A stretch of DNA of 64,000 bases from an uncultured Methylomonas sp. (GTDB lineage Bacteria; Pseudomonadota; Gammaproteobacteria; Methylococcales; Methylomonadaceae): NCBI GenBank assembly GCA_936941155.1, contig CAKZJE010000032.1, positions 62,001 through 126,000 of the forward strand, read 5' to 3'. The first letter of the stretch is position 1. Each line of letters starts with the position of its first letter. The notes beneath the pieces are model-generated. The model was not told where the DNA came from. It saw only the letters and a list, made by a program, of their open reading frames with translations, and ran no database searches. Both the position numbers and the translations under genes were made by a program. Below, one piece after another: positions 27,334 to 35,548 of the stretch.

Positions 27334-27876
27334 TTAACCATGCTCTAACGCAGCGATTAAAACGTGCAGCAAAATATAGACATCGTCTTTTTCCCGCGCA
27401 TCAACACGAACGACAGGCCACTGGTCGCCGCGTTCGTCAAGAGCCATATAATAATCTTCAATTGCTGGCGTGTCTTTTATATCAAAATGAGTTACGCCGA
27501 TAATAGCAGGATTTTCCAGCAAAAAAGCGGCGTTTAAATTTAAGTAGTAATCTAATTCTGCTAAAGGCTCTTCAACTGAATTGTTAATCAGAATTATCAG
27601 CCCTAAAGCTCCTTTGGTTAAAATATGGCACATAAAATCAAAGCGTCTTTGCCCCGGCGTGCCATATAAATAGCAGCGTTCACCATTTTCTAAAGTCAAA
27701 TAACCATAATCCATTGCCACTGTGGTGGTTTGTTTATGCTTTAAAACATCTTTTTCGGTTGATTTAACCTCAGTGGAAACAGGATCAATTTCACTAATTG
27801 TTTTAATGGCACAGGTTTTTCCAGCTCCTACGCTGCCTGTAAAAACAAATTTAATTTCAGTCGCTTTATCCATCAT
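27334..27876 (-). CDS. Small Ras-like GTPase
   Basis: A 180-residue single-domain G protein. Walker A 'GSVGAGKT' lies at 14-21; a Thr-rich switch I 'KQTTTVAMDYG' and switch II 'LYGTPGQRRF' follow; 'GVTHFD' replaces the usual NKxD. This layout is shared by the bacterial Ras-like ATP/GTP-binding proteins related to MglA, which often pair with signalling proteins. Its neighbour 26 bases upstream encodes an unknown 331-residue protein, so the two probably act together. The role may be signalling or positioning; this is inference. Confidence 0.78.
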   Translation of the reverse strand: MMDKATEIKFVFTGSVGAGKTCAIKTISEIDPVSTEVKSTEKDVLKHKQTTTVAMDYGYLTLENGERCYLYGTPGQRRFDFMCHILTKGALGLIILINNSVEEPLAELDYYLNLNAAFLLENPAIIGVTHFDIKDTPAIEDYYMALDERGDQWPVVRVDAREKDDVYILLHVLIAALEHG

Positions 27877-27902
27877 AATTACCGTTACTTTAATGTATTA
27901 TT

Positions 27903-28898
27903 TTATTTTAAACGTGCGTCTATTTTATTTAGTAGTTCCAAGCGTTCTGTGCTGATTGTTTTTTTATTAAGTTCAACTTTATCTCTAATTTCTATAAGTC
28001 CTGCTAAATAACACGCATTATAAAAGTCATACATTTTTTCAAGGGGCATTCCTGTTTCCAAAGCAATAAAATCTAAAGGTGCGGCATTATTTCGCATAAA
28101 CGTAATGACTTTCGCATAGTCGATACATCTATACATTTTTAAATCAGGCCAACTTTTTAAAGCGATAATATCTGTTGCTGCATGATTTTTCAGAGCTCGA
28201 CCTGTTGAGGTTTGCATCACAACATACCAAATTAAGCTTTTTAATTCGCAAGCTTTTAAATTTTCACTAGCAATATAAGCATTGATGTCGTTTGCAGAAC
28301 ATTGATTAACGCTTAATGCGGCTGAATTGATTAAATAGGGATTTAATTGCTCTAAATTATTTCGACTATAGTAAATACCTTTTTCTATATCAAGATAAAG
28401 CGGTGCGTAATCGGGGTGTTTGCTTAAGCTGATAATCCATTGCTTCGGTTCTGTTGCTAATAAATAGCTGAGCAAACCTTTTTTAGGGTCAAAAAAAGTG
28501 TCTGATGAAGTCGCAGGCGGTGTGGGAGTGGATAATACCGGCGCAGGTGCGTTGCTGTGTTCCGTTAAGTTTGCACTCAGTTGATTAAATAATGTCACTA
28601 ATGCTTTTAGACTGGGAACATGCTTTTCATCGACTAATAAACTATTTTTTGGGATGTTTTCAGCGTTACTGGTGCAAAATAGACAACGCTCTGCTTGTTG
28701 GCTTTTAGTAATGGCATCACTATGTGTTGTTGTTGCGGTTGCAGAAAGGAGAAAAAAATCAGCTTCGGCTGCTGTGCCGACAATTTGCCATTTTTTTGTT
28801 AAAGCTCTGCTGGCTAAAGTTAAAATAGAGTTTAAATTGTCAGTCTCTTGTTTGTTAAAGCTTATTAACTTAAGCCTTACTAATCCATTTTCTACCAT
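27903..28898 (-). CDS. Hypothetical protein, partner of the small GTPase
   Basis: A 331-residue soluble protein of no family I recognise. The N-terminal 110 residues look like an alpha/beta domain ('VRLKLISFNKQETDNLNSIL', 'ADFFLLSATATT', 'RCLFCTSNAENIP'). A Pro/Ser/Thr-rich linker (120-140) follows. The C-terminal part includes a helical bundle resembling a winged helix ('YAKVITFMRNNAAPLDFIAL' continuing 'ETGMPLEKMYDFYNACYLAG'). It precedes the GTPase gene by 26 bases on the same strand and could be its regulator or effector. Confidence 0.6.
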   Translation of the reverse strand: MVENGLVRLKLISFNKQETDNLNSILTLASRALTKKWQIVGTAAEADFFLLSATATTTHSDAITKSQQAERCLFCTSNAENIPKNSLLVDEKHVPSLKALVTLFNQLSANLTEHSNAPAPVLSTPTPPATSSDTFFDPKKGLLSYLLATEPKQWIISLSKHPDYAPLYLDIEKGIYYSRNNLEQLNPYLINSAALSVNQCSANDINAYIASENLKACELKSLIWYVVMQTSTGRALKNHAATDIIALKSWPDLKMYRCIDYAKVITFMRNNAAPLDFIALETGMPLEKMYDFYNACYLAGLIEIRDKVELNKKTISTERLELLNKIDARLK

Positions 28899-29080
28899 CT
28901 TATATACCCTAAACGTTGGCTGAAGTTTTTAATTGTGGTGTTTTCTAATAATGTAGATAGCTAATAGAAACATAATATTAGTTTTTAAACATCAAAGATA
29001 ATAGTTGGCTGCAAAAGTTGGGGCTATTGATTTAGCAAGATTTTGGCAGATTGATCATCAAAAGACTTAAGGGGGAAAGT

Positions 29081-30838
29081 TTACAATACCAGCGTTTCAG
29101 TTTGTAGGTTTTTTGCCATCAGTGTTGGGTGAAACAGAAGTGAGTTTGCGCTAAGCAACTGTTCAAATTCATGAAAGCGCAGTGGTTTACTGAAAAAATA
29201 ACCTTGATAAAGATTGCAATGATGCTGCTTTAAAAAATTAAACTCTGCTTGAGTTTCTACACCTTCGGCAACCGTATCAAATTTAAGAGCTTTTGCCATT
29301 GCAATAATAGCTTCCACGATTCCTGCATTGCTGGCATCGCTATCGACAGCGGTGACAAATGAGCGATCAATCTTTAAGGTATTCAGCGGAAAGCGTTTTA
29401 AATACGCTAATGAAGAATAACCTGTGCCAAAATCATCAATTGAAATTCTAAAGCCTAATGCTTTTAAAGCTTCTAATTTAGAAACACTTTCATCCACATT
29501 TTTAATCAACAATCCTTCTGTTAATTCTAGCTCAAGATTATAAGGAGCTATCCCTGCTTCTGTGACAATGTCGCTTACCACGCTGACAAAGTTTGTTTGC
29601 GCAAATTGTTTTGGGCTAATGTTTACCGCAATGGATTGAGAAGGTTTTAGCATTCCTTGCGTTATCCAGATTTTTATATGCTGGGCAACAACGCGCAAAA
29701 TCCATTCACCTATCGCTATGATAGTGCCATTTTCCTCAGCGAGTGGAATAAATTCATCAGGATAAGCCATTGTTTGACCATTAGGTTCCCAGCGTAGCAA
29801 GGCTTCCGCGCTAATCAATTGATGCAATTCATTAAACTGCGGTTGAAACAACAGGACAAATTCGCCTAAAGGCAAGGCAAAATTGAGAGCCGATAGCAAA
29901 ATCATTCGCCGATTAGCATTTTGAGCAATGTCGGGGGTAATAAACTGAGTTTGATTGCTACCCTCTTGTTTTGCTCTGTGCAATGCGGCATCAGCCAGCT
30001 TAAACAATTGTTCTGAGGTATCGGCATCAATGGGAAAAAATACACCGCCGATGCTGCATGTAATCACAATGGTGTGTTCCATGAGGGTGATGGGTTTGCT
30101 CAAAATACGGCGCAGCTTTGCTTCATATTGCTTGATAACTTGCAAAGCAGTGTCACGATTATCACCTAAATTCGTCAGCACAATGGCAAATTCATCACCG
30201 CCTAAACGCGCAGTAATATCGCCAGCACCCAGAGAATTTGTTAAGAGCTCGGCTATTTGTAGCAAAATTTTGTCGCCGACAGAATGACCTAAGGAATTAA
30301 TCACCGTTTTAAAATGATCTATATCTAAAAATAATAAAGCGGCGACTTTATTTTGTTTGATAATCTGAGGCAGCAATTCATCCAGTTGCCTCAACAATGA
30401 AAAGCGATTTGGCAAACCTGTTAAAGCATCATAATCGGTTAAATAGCGAATATGAGATTCAGTGCGTTTGCGTTCTGTCATATCAGAAAAGATACTGATA
30501 TAGCTTTGAATACTGCCATGCGCATCCCTAATGGCAGTGACAGAAACCCATTGCGGATACGATTCTCCATTTTTCCGTTGACTGGAAACTTCACCTTCCC
30601 AATGTTGATTGTTATGCAAAATTTTGCGAATTTCTTGATAAAGGCAAATTTTTCTGTCAGTTGATTTAAAGACATCAGGATAAAGCCCCTCCACTTCGCT
30701 GGCTTCATAGCCTGTGATTGCTGTAAAACTGGGATTTACTTTCACAATCCGCATGTTTGCATCGGTAATCATAATCGCTTCAGCAGATCGTTCAAAAATA
30801 GCCTCAGCAATAGGGATGGATTCATGATGTGTTTGCAC
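29081..30838 (-). CDS. PAS-GGDEF-EAL cyclic di-GMP turnover protein
   Basis: A 585-residue cytoplasmic protein with an N-terminal PAS domain (about 10-125, 'NPSFTAITGYEASEVEGLYP'), a GGDEF domain (131-300) with intact 'RLGGDEFAIVL' (GGDEF at 213-217), and an EAL domain (310-560) with 'SAEALLRW', 'NISPKQF', 'ELTEGLL', 'DDFGTGYSSLAYLKRFP' and 'KIDRSF'. Both catalytic cores look complete, so it may make and break cyclic di-GMP. The signal for the PAS domain is unknown. Likely monocistronic, with a 424-base gap upstream. Confidence 0.93.
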   Translation of the reverse strand: MQTHHESIPIAEAIFERSAEAIMITDANMRIVKVNPSFTAITGYEASEVEGLYPDVFKSTDRKICLYQEIRKILHNNQHWEGEVSSQRKNGESYPQWVSVTAIRDAHGSIQSYISIFSDMTERKRTESHIRYLTDYDALTGLPNRFSLLRQLDELLPQIIKQNKVAALLFLDIDHFKTVINSLGHSVGDKILLQIAELLTNSLGAGDITARLGGDEFAIVLTNLGDNRDTALQVIKQYEAKLRRILSKPITLMEHTIVITCSIGGVFFPIDADTSEQLFKLADAALHRAKQEGSNQTQFITPDIAQNANRRMILLSALNFALPLGEFVLLFQPQFNELHQLISAEALLRWEPNGQTMAYPDEFIPLAEENGTIIAIGEWILRVVAQHIKIWITQGMLKPSQSIAVNISPKQFAQTNFVSVVSDIVTEAGIAPYNLELELTEGLLIKNVDESVSKLEALKALGFRISIDDFGTGYSSLAYLKRFPLNTLKIDRSFVTAVDSDASNAGIVEAIIAMAKALKFDTVAEGVETQAEFNFLKQHHCNLYQGYFFSKPLRFHEFEQLLSANSLLFHPTLMAKNLQTETLVL

Positions 30839-31262
30839 GTTAAACTCCTAGCAATTCCCTAATATAAATCTTTGACTACAAAAAATCAGCAAAAGTTGAA
30901 AACAACCCTAATAGTTATAAGTTTAACATATTGGTTTAAGTAAATGATTGCTTAAAAAGCTCTTTCATAAACAATCGTGAGGCTTAAAAAGTGTGTTTTA
31001 AACCGCTGATTAACAGCTCATTGAACAATCAATTTGAAACTTGATTTTACATGACTTAAATCTATCGTTTGCAATTTTTTTAGTGATTTTATTTTTGTCT
31101 GAATCTGGATTTTTAGGATTAAAAGATTTACAAGATAAAGGGTTTGTTTATTAGGTTTTGCGAAAGCTAAAAATTGCTGCAATTTTTTTTAAGACGACTA
31201 GTCGTTTTGAAAATTTCAGCGTTAAATCCGTGTTAAATAATGAGTAGAATCAATCCGCTGCT
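30839..31262. other. 424-bp AT-rich intergenic region
   Basis: No gene is seen. It holds the promoter side of the PAS-GGDEF-EAL gene, an ATTGA-N4-TCAAT inverted repeat around 31021-31034, and the 34-base block at 31187-31220 shared with 17274-17308. Confidence 0.55.
31187..31220. promoter_or_regulatory. Second copy of the shared block, core ACGACTAGTCGT
   Basis: The block starts TTTTAAGACGACTAGTCG and ends GAAAATTTCAGC. The core at 31194-31205 is a perfect 12-base palindrome. It agrees with 17274-17308 except for a few changes and one missing base. A dimeric repressor site is plausible; no consensus is recognised. Confidence 0.35.
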
Positions 31263-32525
31263 TTAAATATCTCTGGCTAAACGAAAGCCTATAAAATCGG
31301 CTCGGTCGTTGGCATCACGGCGAATCCGGCTGGCTGAACGAATACTGCGTTTGGTGTTGACCCATGAGCCGCCGCGCAGCATTCGATAAGTGTCTGTGTT
31401 GACATCAAAACATTGGGTTTCCGCGCCGTTATAGTTTTCGCTGTAGCAAGAAGCTGTCCATTCCCACACATTGCCGTGCATATCGTATAAACCAAATTGA
31501 TTGGCGGCAAAACTGCCCACTTCAACCGTTTGTTTTCGGTGTTGTCCTTCTTGCGCTTCCGTGCCGTAATCCAAACTGCCGTTAAAATTGGCTTGCTCTG
31601 TGCTGATAAATTCGCCGGTGGCAAAAGGCGTGGTTGTTCCAGCGCGGCAGGCGTATTCCCATTCCGCTTCGGTTGGCAGGCGATATGAAAATCCAGTTTG
31701 TTCTGAAAGCCATGCAGCATAACTGAGCGCGTCTTTCCAACTGACATTAATCACCGGACGTGAGCCGCGCCCCCAACCATTGTCGCTAGGTTTGCGCCCG
31801 CTGGTGGCTTTCACAAACACATCATATTCGGCAAAACTCACCGCATATTGCCCTAAGATAAAATCAGTGACGCAGACTTCGTGTTCGCGCTCAATGGTAT
31901 AGCGTCCCATTTCATCTTCAGGACTGCCCATTAAAAAACGCCCGCCTGTGATTCTGACCATTTTGATGGCGGGTTTACCGTTTCTAAATTTATCGTGAAA
32001 AAAAATGGCCGGATAAATCATTGGAGTCGAGGCAGCGGCGTTTTTGGGTGGGCAATTAAACAGTTTCGCTAAGGTGTTGGTGAATTTGCTGATGGGGGCT
32101 GCTTGCGGCTGCAATTGTGCTGTTGCAAGAGAGGTTTTAGGTGCAAGGGCAGTGTTGAGACCAGACAGATTTTTAAAACCTGTCAGGTCTGTGCAACTAC
32201 TTGTTTTAGTTGGATGAAGTAATCCTAAAGCCAACGCCCACGATTCGATTGCCCACAGCGCGAAATGTTCAGCAATGCCAAGATTGTCATGCAGGCGTTG
32301 TGCGAGTTGGTTAATTTGCAAACTGCTAGGGATTGGAGATGAATTTTTTAATAAATCCGCAACCGCTTTTTCTTTGAGTGCTGCCACCAGCAAATTGGTT
32401 TCGCGCCGATATTCTGGGCATAAATCACGCAAAATGGCTTCGCAGCGTTTGGGGTCGTCGCACACGGCATGACCGAATTGAGTAATAAGTTTTTGTAATT
32501 GTTGGCGCGGGTATTCGTTGAGCAT
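31263..32525 (-). CDS. SUMF1/formylglycine-generating-enzyme-like protein
   Basis: A 420-residue protein. The N-terminal 110 residues form a helical domain ('QLQKLITQFGHAVCDDPKRC') seen in front of kinases and SUMF1 domains in filamentous sulfur bacteria and cyanobacteria. The C-terminal FGE-sulfatase domain (about 185-420) shows 'MVRITGGRFLMGSPEDE', 'VSWKDALSYAAWLSEQTG', 'RLPTEAEWEYACRAGTTTPF' and 'GNVWEWTASCY'. Whether it modifies proteins is unclear; many such domains bind ligands or act in defence. In the linker, residues 'DLTGFKNLSGLN' are encoded by a palindromic element (32158-32190) also found in pgeF. Confidence 0.85.
   Translation of the reverse strand: MLNEYPRQQLQKLITQFGHAVCDDPKRCEAILRDLCPEYRRETNLLVAALKEKAVADLLKNSSPIPSSLQINQLAQRLHDNLGIAEHFALWAIESWALALGLLHPTKTSSCTDLTGFKNLSGLNTALAPKTSLATAQLQPQAAPISKFTNTLAKLFNCPPKNAAASTPMIYPAIFFHDKFRNGKPAIKMVRITGGRFLMGSPEDEMGRYTIEREHEVCVTDFILGQYAVSFAEYDVFVKATSGRKPSDNGWGRGSRPVINVSWKDALSYAAWLSEQTGFSYRLPTEAEWEYACRAGTTTPFATGEFISTEQANFNGSLDYGTEAQEGQHRKQTVEVGSFAANQFGLYDMHGNVWEWTASCYSENYNGAETQCFDVNTDTYRMLRGGSWVNTKRSIRSASRIRRDANDRADFIGFRLARDI
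32158..32190. repeat. Family B palindrome inside the SUMF1-type gene
   Basis: Arms AGACCAGACAGATTTT / AAAACCTGTCAGGTCT (14 of 16 paired) around one base. Read on the minus strand in the gene's frame it gives 'DLTGFKNLSGLN', against 'DLSGFKNLKGLK' for the copy in pgeF. It falls in the linker between the N-terminal helical domain and the SUMF1 domain. Confidence 0.85.
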
Positions 32526-32611
32526 ATAAACACAGATAAAGTGAGCAAACTTTTTTCACTATTATATGTTATGCGCCTGTTAAACCGCGTCTAATTTGAC
32601 AAACATGCAAG

Positions 32612-32639
32612 GTAGAGACGCAAAATTTTGCGTCTCTAC
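32612..32639. repeat. 28-bp perfect palindrome (family C)
   Basis: Identical to 15328-15355: arm GTAGAGACGCAAAA and its reverse complement with no spacer. It lies downstream of the winged-helix regulator stop (minus strand) and upstream of the SUMF1-type gene, so it could end the regulator transcript. Confidence 0.9.
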
Positions 32640-32655
32640 AGCATAAAAAGGCGGT

Positions 32656-33291
32656 TTAGGAGAGATTTTTAATGCTAAAAGCACAAATATGATCCCCCTT
32701 TGCCATGCAGCTGGTTTGTTCTATATGCGTTGCAGACAAACTGGAAATCAACGTTTTATCAAACTCACACACTTCTTCATATTCTTGCGCCAAATCATGG
32801 TAAATACAGTTGCTTGCTTCAATTGCGATTTGCTGCGTTTCTGCATTTTGGGTTAATTTTGCCTGAAATCCCAAACCATCCATCACCGACAACAATAACT
32901 TTAAGCGATCATCGGTATTTTTTCCCACAAATTGTGGCAACAAACTTTCAGACAACGTGCCGGCTAATTTTTGCAGATAAGCCGCAAATCCTTCTGAACC
33001 CATCGACTGTTTTAAATCACTTAAAATCAATTCAGCAAACCACGCATATTGCTTGGGAAAATAATTCACTCCCATCGTCGTTAAGGTATAGCGACAGACT
33101 GGGCGACCTGCGGTTTTATTCAATGTGCTTGGCTGCAAATAACCTTTTTTCTCTAAACTGGCAAAATGCTGCGCCACTGCATTGCGAGAAATTTCCAAAG
33201 CCGCCGCAATTTCATCAATCGTTAAACCGTCTTTATTTTCCAGCAATAAATTTAAAATTTGATGTTGTCTGGAGCTGAGTTCATTTGCCAT
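32656..33291 (-). CDS. Winged-helix transcription regulator with Cys-rich C-terminus (SufR/ArsR-like)
   Basis: A 211-residue regulator. The ATG at 33291 has CGGA about eight bases ahead; an upstream TTG at 33309 is less likely. The N-terminal winged helix is clear ('MANELSSRQHQILNLLLENK', 'LTIDEIAAALEISRNAVAQH', 'GRPVCRYTLT'). The C-terminal part has four Cys spaced C-x12-C-x19-C-x7-C ('NCIYHDLAQEYEEVC', 'TSCMAKGDHICAF'), close to the layout of SufR-type iron-sulfur regulators and of the 'C.a.G...C' ligand motif. A redox or NO-sensing role is likely but inferred. Divergent from a truncated haemoglobin gene. Confidence 0.8.
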   Translation of the reverse strand: MANELSSRQHQILNLLLENKDGLTIDEIAAALEISRNAVAQHFASLEKKGYLQPSTLNKTAGRPVCRYTLTTMGVNYFPKQYAWFAELILSDLKQSMGSEGFAAYLQKLAGTLSESLLPQFVGKNTDDRLKLLLSVMDGLGFQAKLTQNAETQQIAIEASNCIYHDLAQEYEEVCEFDKTLISSLSATHIEQTSCMAKGDHICAFSIKNLS

Positions 33292-33385
33292 AAAATTTTT
33301 CCGTTGCAATTTTTGTACATTTTAATGAATCATAACCTGAGTTAGAAAGAACATAAATACCTTTGCGAGGATTCTTAGCGTAGCC

Positions 33386-33449
33386 GTAGAAAGTGCTATT
33401 TCATCAGCAAATGCGAATTTAAACGCAAGGGTAGAAAGTGTTTATTCAT
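33386..33449. promoter_or_regulatory. Pair of 19-base direct repeats in the regulator/haemoglobin gap
   Basis: GTAGAAAGTGCTATTTCAT (33386-33404) is repeated with three changes as GTAGAAAGTGTTTATTCAT (33431-33449), 45 bases apart. They lie between the divergent winged-helix regulator and the truncated haemoglobin gene, where binding sites for the regulator would be expected. Confidence 0.4.
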
Positions 33450-33652
33450 TAAATAAAACTTATAACATGTTTTTGTTGTAAAAGACTATGCAGTTTGTTA
33501 TTCTTTTTCGCACAGCGGATTCTGTAAATAACAAAAAACGGTGTTTTGAAACGAGGAAAATCAGGTTGTGGGTTTTAATCTTCGTTTTGTTTAGAGCACT
33601 TAAAATTACAACAATAAGAGTAAATAACATGAGCGATAACGAGGAAGTAACC

Positions 33653-34030
33653 ATGAGCGAAACAACAGCAACATTGTATGAAAGAGTCGGTGGTGAGGCG
33701 GCGGTGAATGCTGCGGTCGATGTGTTTTATCGTAAAGTTTTAACCGATTACCGAATTAATCGTTTTTTTGATAACAAAGATATGGACGCGCAAATTGCCA
33801 AGCAGCGGGCTTTTTTCACTATGGCTTTTGGGGGGCCTAATAATTACACGGGCAAAGATATGCGCACGGCTCATGCTAAATTGGTGAAAATGGGCTTAAA
33901 CGACTCGCATTTTGATGCGGTGATGGAGCATTTAGGCGCGACTTTGGTGGAATTAAATGTGCCAGCAGATTTAATTGGCGAAGCGGCTGCAATTGCCGAA
34001 AGTGTGCGTGCGGATGTGCTAGGAAAATAG
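33653..34030 (+). CDS. Group 1 truncated haemoglobin
   Basis: A 125-residue trHbN/GlbN-type globin that binds O2 or NO at a single haem. The ATG at 33653 has GAGGAAG eight bases ahead; an ATG at 33629 is also possible, while frames open further upstream are not credible. Family parts: 'TLYERVGGEAAVNAAVDVFY', 'FFDNKDMDAQIAKQRAFFTM', 'AFGGPNNYTGKDMRTAH' with the proximal His, and 'FDAVMEHLGATLVEL'. Neighbours (Cys-rich regulator, 2Fe-2S reductase) suggest NO detoxification or oxygen handling. Confidence 0.9.
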   Translation: MSETTATLYERVGGEAAVNAAVDVFYRKVLTDYRINRFFDNKDMDAQIAKQRAFFTMAFGGPNNYTGKDMRTAHAKLVKMGLNDSHFDAVMEHLGATLVELNVPADLIGEAAAIAESVRADVLGK

Positions 34031-34155
34031 CGGTTGCGTTGTTGTGCTGAATTAGTCAATCATAACTAAGCGATTGTTAGTGCTCTTAAGCATAGGTATT
34101 TACACAAGATAGATTGATGGTTTTTATAATAAAATCATTGATAATAAAGAGTTTT

Positions 34156-34282
34156 TGTAGGTTGGGTTAGCATTATTGAGCGAAGCGAGATAAGCGTAAC
34201 CCAACATGCAGCGTTAAAATAAACGCACTTTGTTGGGTTACGCTCTTTTTTCTGACGAAAAAAGCAGCTAACCCAACCTACA
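34156..34282. repeat. 127-bp nested inverted-repeat element (family E)
   Basis: The ends TGTAGGTTGGGTTAGC / GCTAACCCAACCTACA are perfect inverted repeats. Inside lies a second pair GCGTAACCCAACA (34194-34206) / TGTTGGGTTACGC (34231-34243). This element type is scattered between genes of many proteobacteria and cyanobacteria. It encodes nothing and may form a folded RNA. Downstream, 34351-34363 is a half copy of family A. Confidence 0.85.
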
Positions 34283-34411
34283 TATTTAAATATCTAATTG
34301 ATATGTAAATACTTTTTAAACTAAAAATGTGTAGATAACTATACTCTTAAGGGCTGGCAGTCGCCATCCGCACAGCACAATACCTTTATCTATTTGGAAT
34401 AATACAGTGTC

Positions 34412-35395
34412 ATGTCTACAGTAACCATTGCAGAAAAAAACTATGAATGTCAGGAAGGCGAAACCATTCTTGATACTTTATTGCGCGAAAACGTTGATAT
34501 TTCTTATATTTGCAAAGTAGGCTCATGCCAAACTTGCTTGGTGCGCAGCACAAATTGCGCCCCGCCAGCCGCCTCGCAAGCCGGCTTAAAAGACACGCAA
34601 AAAGCGCAGAATTATTTTCTCGCCTGTCGTTGCCATCCTATTCAAGACATGACCTTGAAATTGACAGACCAAGCTGCGTTTTACAGGGAAGGCACGGTTG
34701 TGACGCATAAAATGTTGAATCGGAATACTTTGCTGTTGCGTGTGCTTTTTAGCGATGCGTTTGAATTTCATGCCGGGCAGTTTGTGAATTTGCAACGCGC
34801 CGATGGAGTGATGCGCAGTTATTCGATTACGAATATTCCACAAGAATCGAACATTTTAGAATTTCATATTCGGCGATTAACTGGCGGCGTTTTTAGTGAA
34901 TGGTTGCATGATAAGGTGAAAGTTGGCGATGTGATGAATGTTTCTGAGCCGCGCGGACATTGTTTTTATTTGCCGGAACGCCGTGAACAAGGCTTGATTT
35001 TAATTGGCACAGGCAGTGGATTAGCTCCGTTAGAAGGCATTTTAACCACCGCGCTGAAAGCAGGGCACACAGGGACGATTCATTTGTTTCATGGCTGCCG
35101 CACTGTGGATGATTTATATCGGATTGATGAAATGCGAGCGTTAGCGGCGCAGTATGAGAATTTTTTCTATACGCCGTGTGTGTCTGGCAGAAATGTACCT
35201 GAAGGTTTTACCGGTGGTCGCGCGAATGAAGTGGCTTTGGCACAGTTTCCAAACTTGAAAGGCTGGCGCGTGTTTTTATGCGGGCATCCTGAAATGGTCA
35301 ATCAAATGAAATGGCAAACATTTATGCAAGGCGCGGCTATGCTGGATATTTACACTGATGCGTTTGTGTTGTCACACGCGCCAGTTTCTGAATAA
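34412..35395 (+). CDS. 2Fe-2S ferredoxin / FAD-NAD(P) oxidoreductase
   Basis: A 327-residue electron-transfer reductase like those serving oxygenases and CDP-6-deoxy-glucoseen reductase. An N-terminal plant-type ferredoxin domain holds cluster Cys34, Cys39, Cys42 and Cys72 (C-x4-C-x2-C-x29-C). The FAD domain has 'RSYSITNIP' (from Arg135) and the NAD(P) domain 'LIGTGSGLAPLEGI' (near 197-210) and 'VFLCGHPEMVNQMK'. It passes electrons from NAD(P)H through FAD to the cluster. The partner is unknown; the truncated haemoglobin upstream is a candidate. Confidence 0.88.
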   Translation: MSTVTIAEKNYECQEGETILDTLLRENVDISYICKVGSCQTCLVRSTNCAPPAASQAGLKDTQKAQNYFLACRCHPIQDMTLKLTDQAAFYREGTVVTHKMLNRNTLLLRVLFSDAFEFHAGQFVNLQRADGVMRSYSITNIPQESNILEFHIRRLTGGVFSEWLHDKVKVGDVMNVSEPRGHCFYLPERREQGLILIGTGSGLAPLEGILTTALKAGHTGTIHLFHGCRTVDDLYRIDEMRALAAQYENFFYTPCVSGRNVPEGFTGGRANEVALAQFPNLKGWRVFLCGHPEMVNQMKWQTFMQGAAMLDIYTDAFVLSHAPVSE

Positions 35396-35495
35396 AACTC
35401 GAAAACCAGAAGTAACGCGATTTTAGAATTCACAAAATTTTTTGATGAAAAATGAAAAAAAATTGCGCTTAAGTTTATTTAAAAAAAGTCATGTA

Positions 35496-35522
35496 CGGTG
35501 AGCAGATTTTTTTTCCTCACCG
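35496..35522. terminator. Possible terminator between convergent genes
   Basis: Arms CGGTGAG / CTCACCG with a T-rich 13-base loop, between the convergent ferredoxin reductase and outer membrane protein genes. The stem is short, so the call is tentative. Confidence 0.4.
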
Positions 35523-35548
35523 CACAGTTTATTTATGCAAACAAGAAA

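Noticed and set aside
27722-27955. A plus-strand frame of 77 codons over the GTPase start
   Set aside because: Antisense to the GTPase P-loop region and not protein-like.
29051-29061. TTGATCATCAA as an FNR box
   Set aside because: Half-sites are separated by one base instead of four, so the spacing does not fit FNR.
32700-33278. A long plus-strand open frame (192 codons) opposite the winged-helix regulator
   Set aside because: It lies entirely antisense to a clear regulator, has no binding site and its translation is low-complexity without any family pattern.
33488-33652. An N-terminal extension of the truncated haemoglobin
   Set aside because: The added 55 residues are not globin-like, and the ATG at 33653 has a strong binding site that fits the family start.
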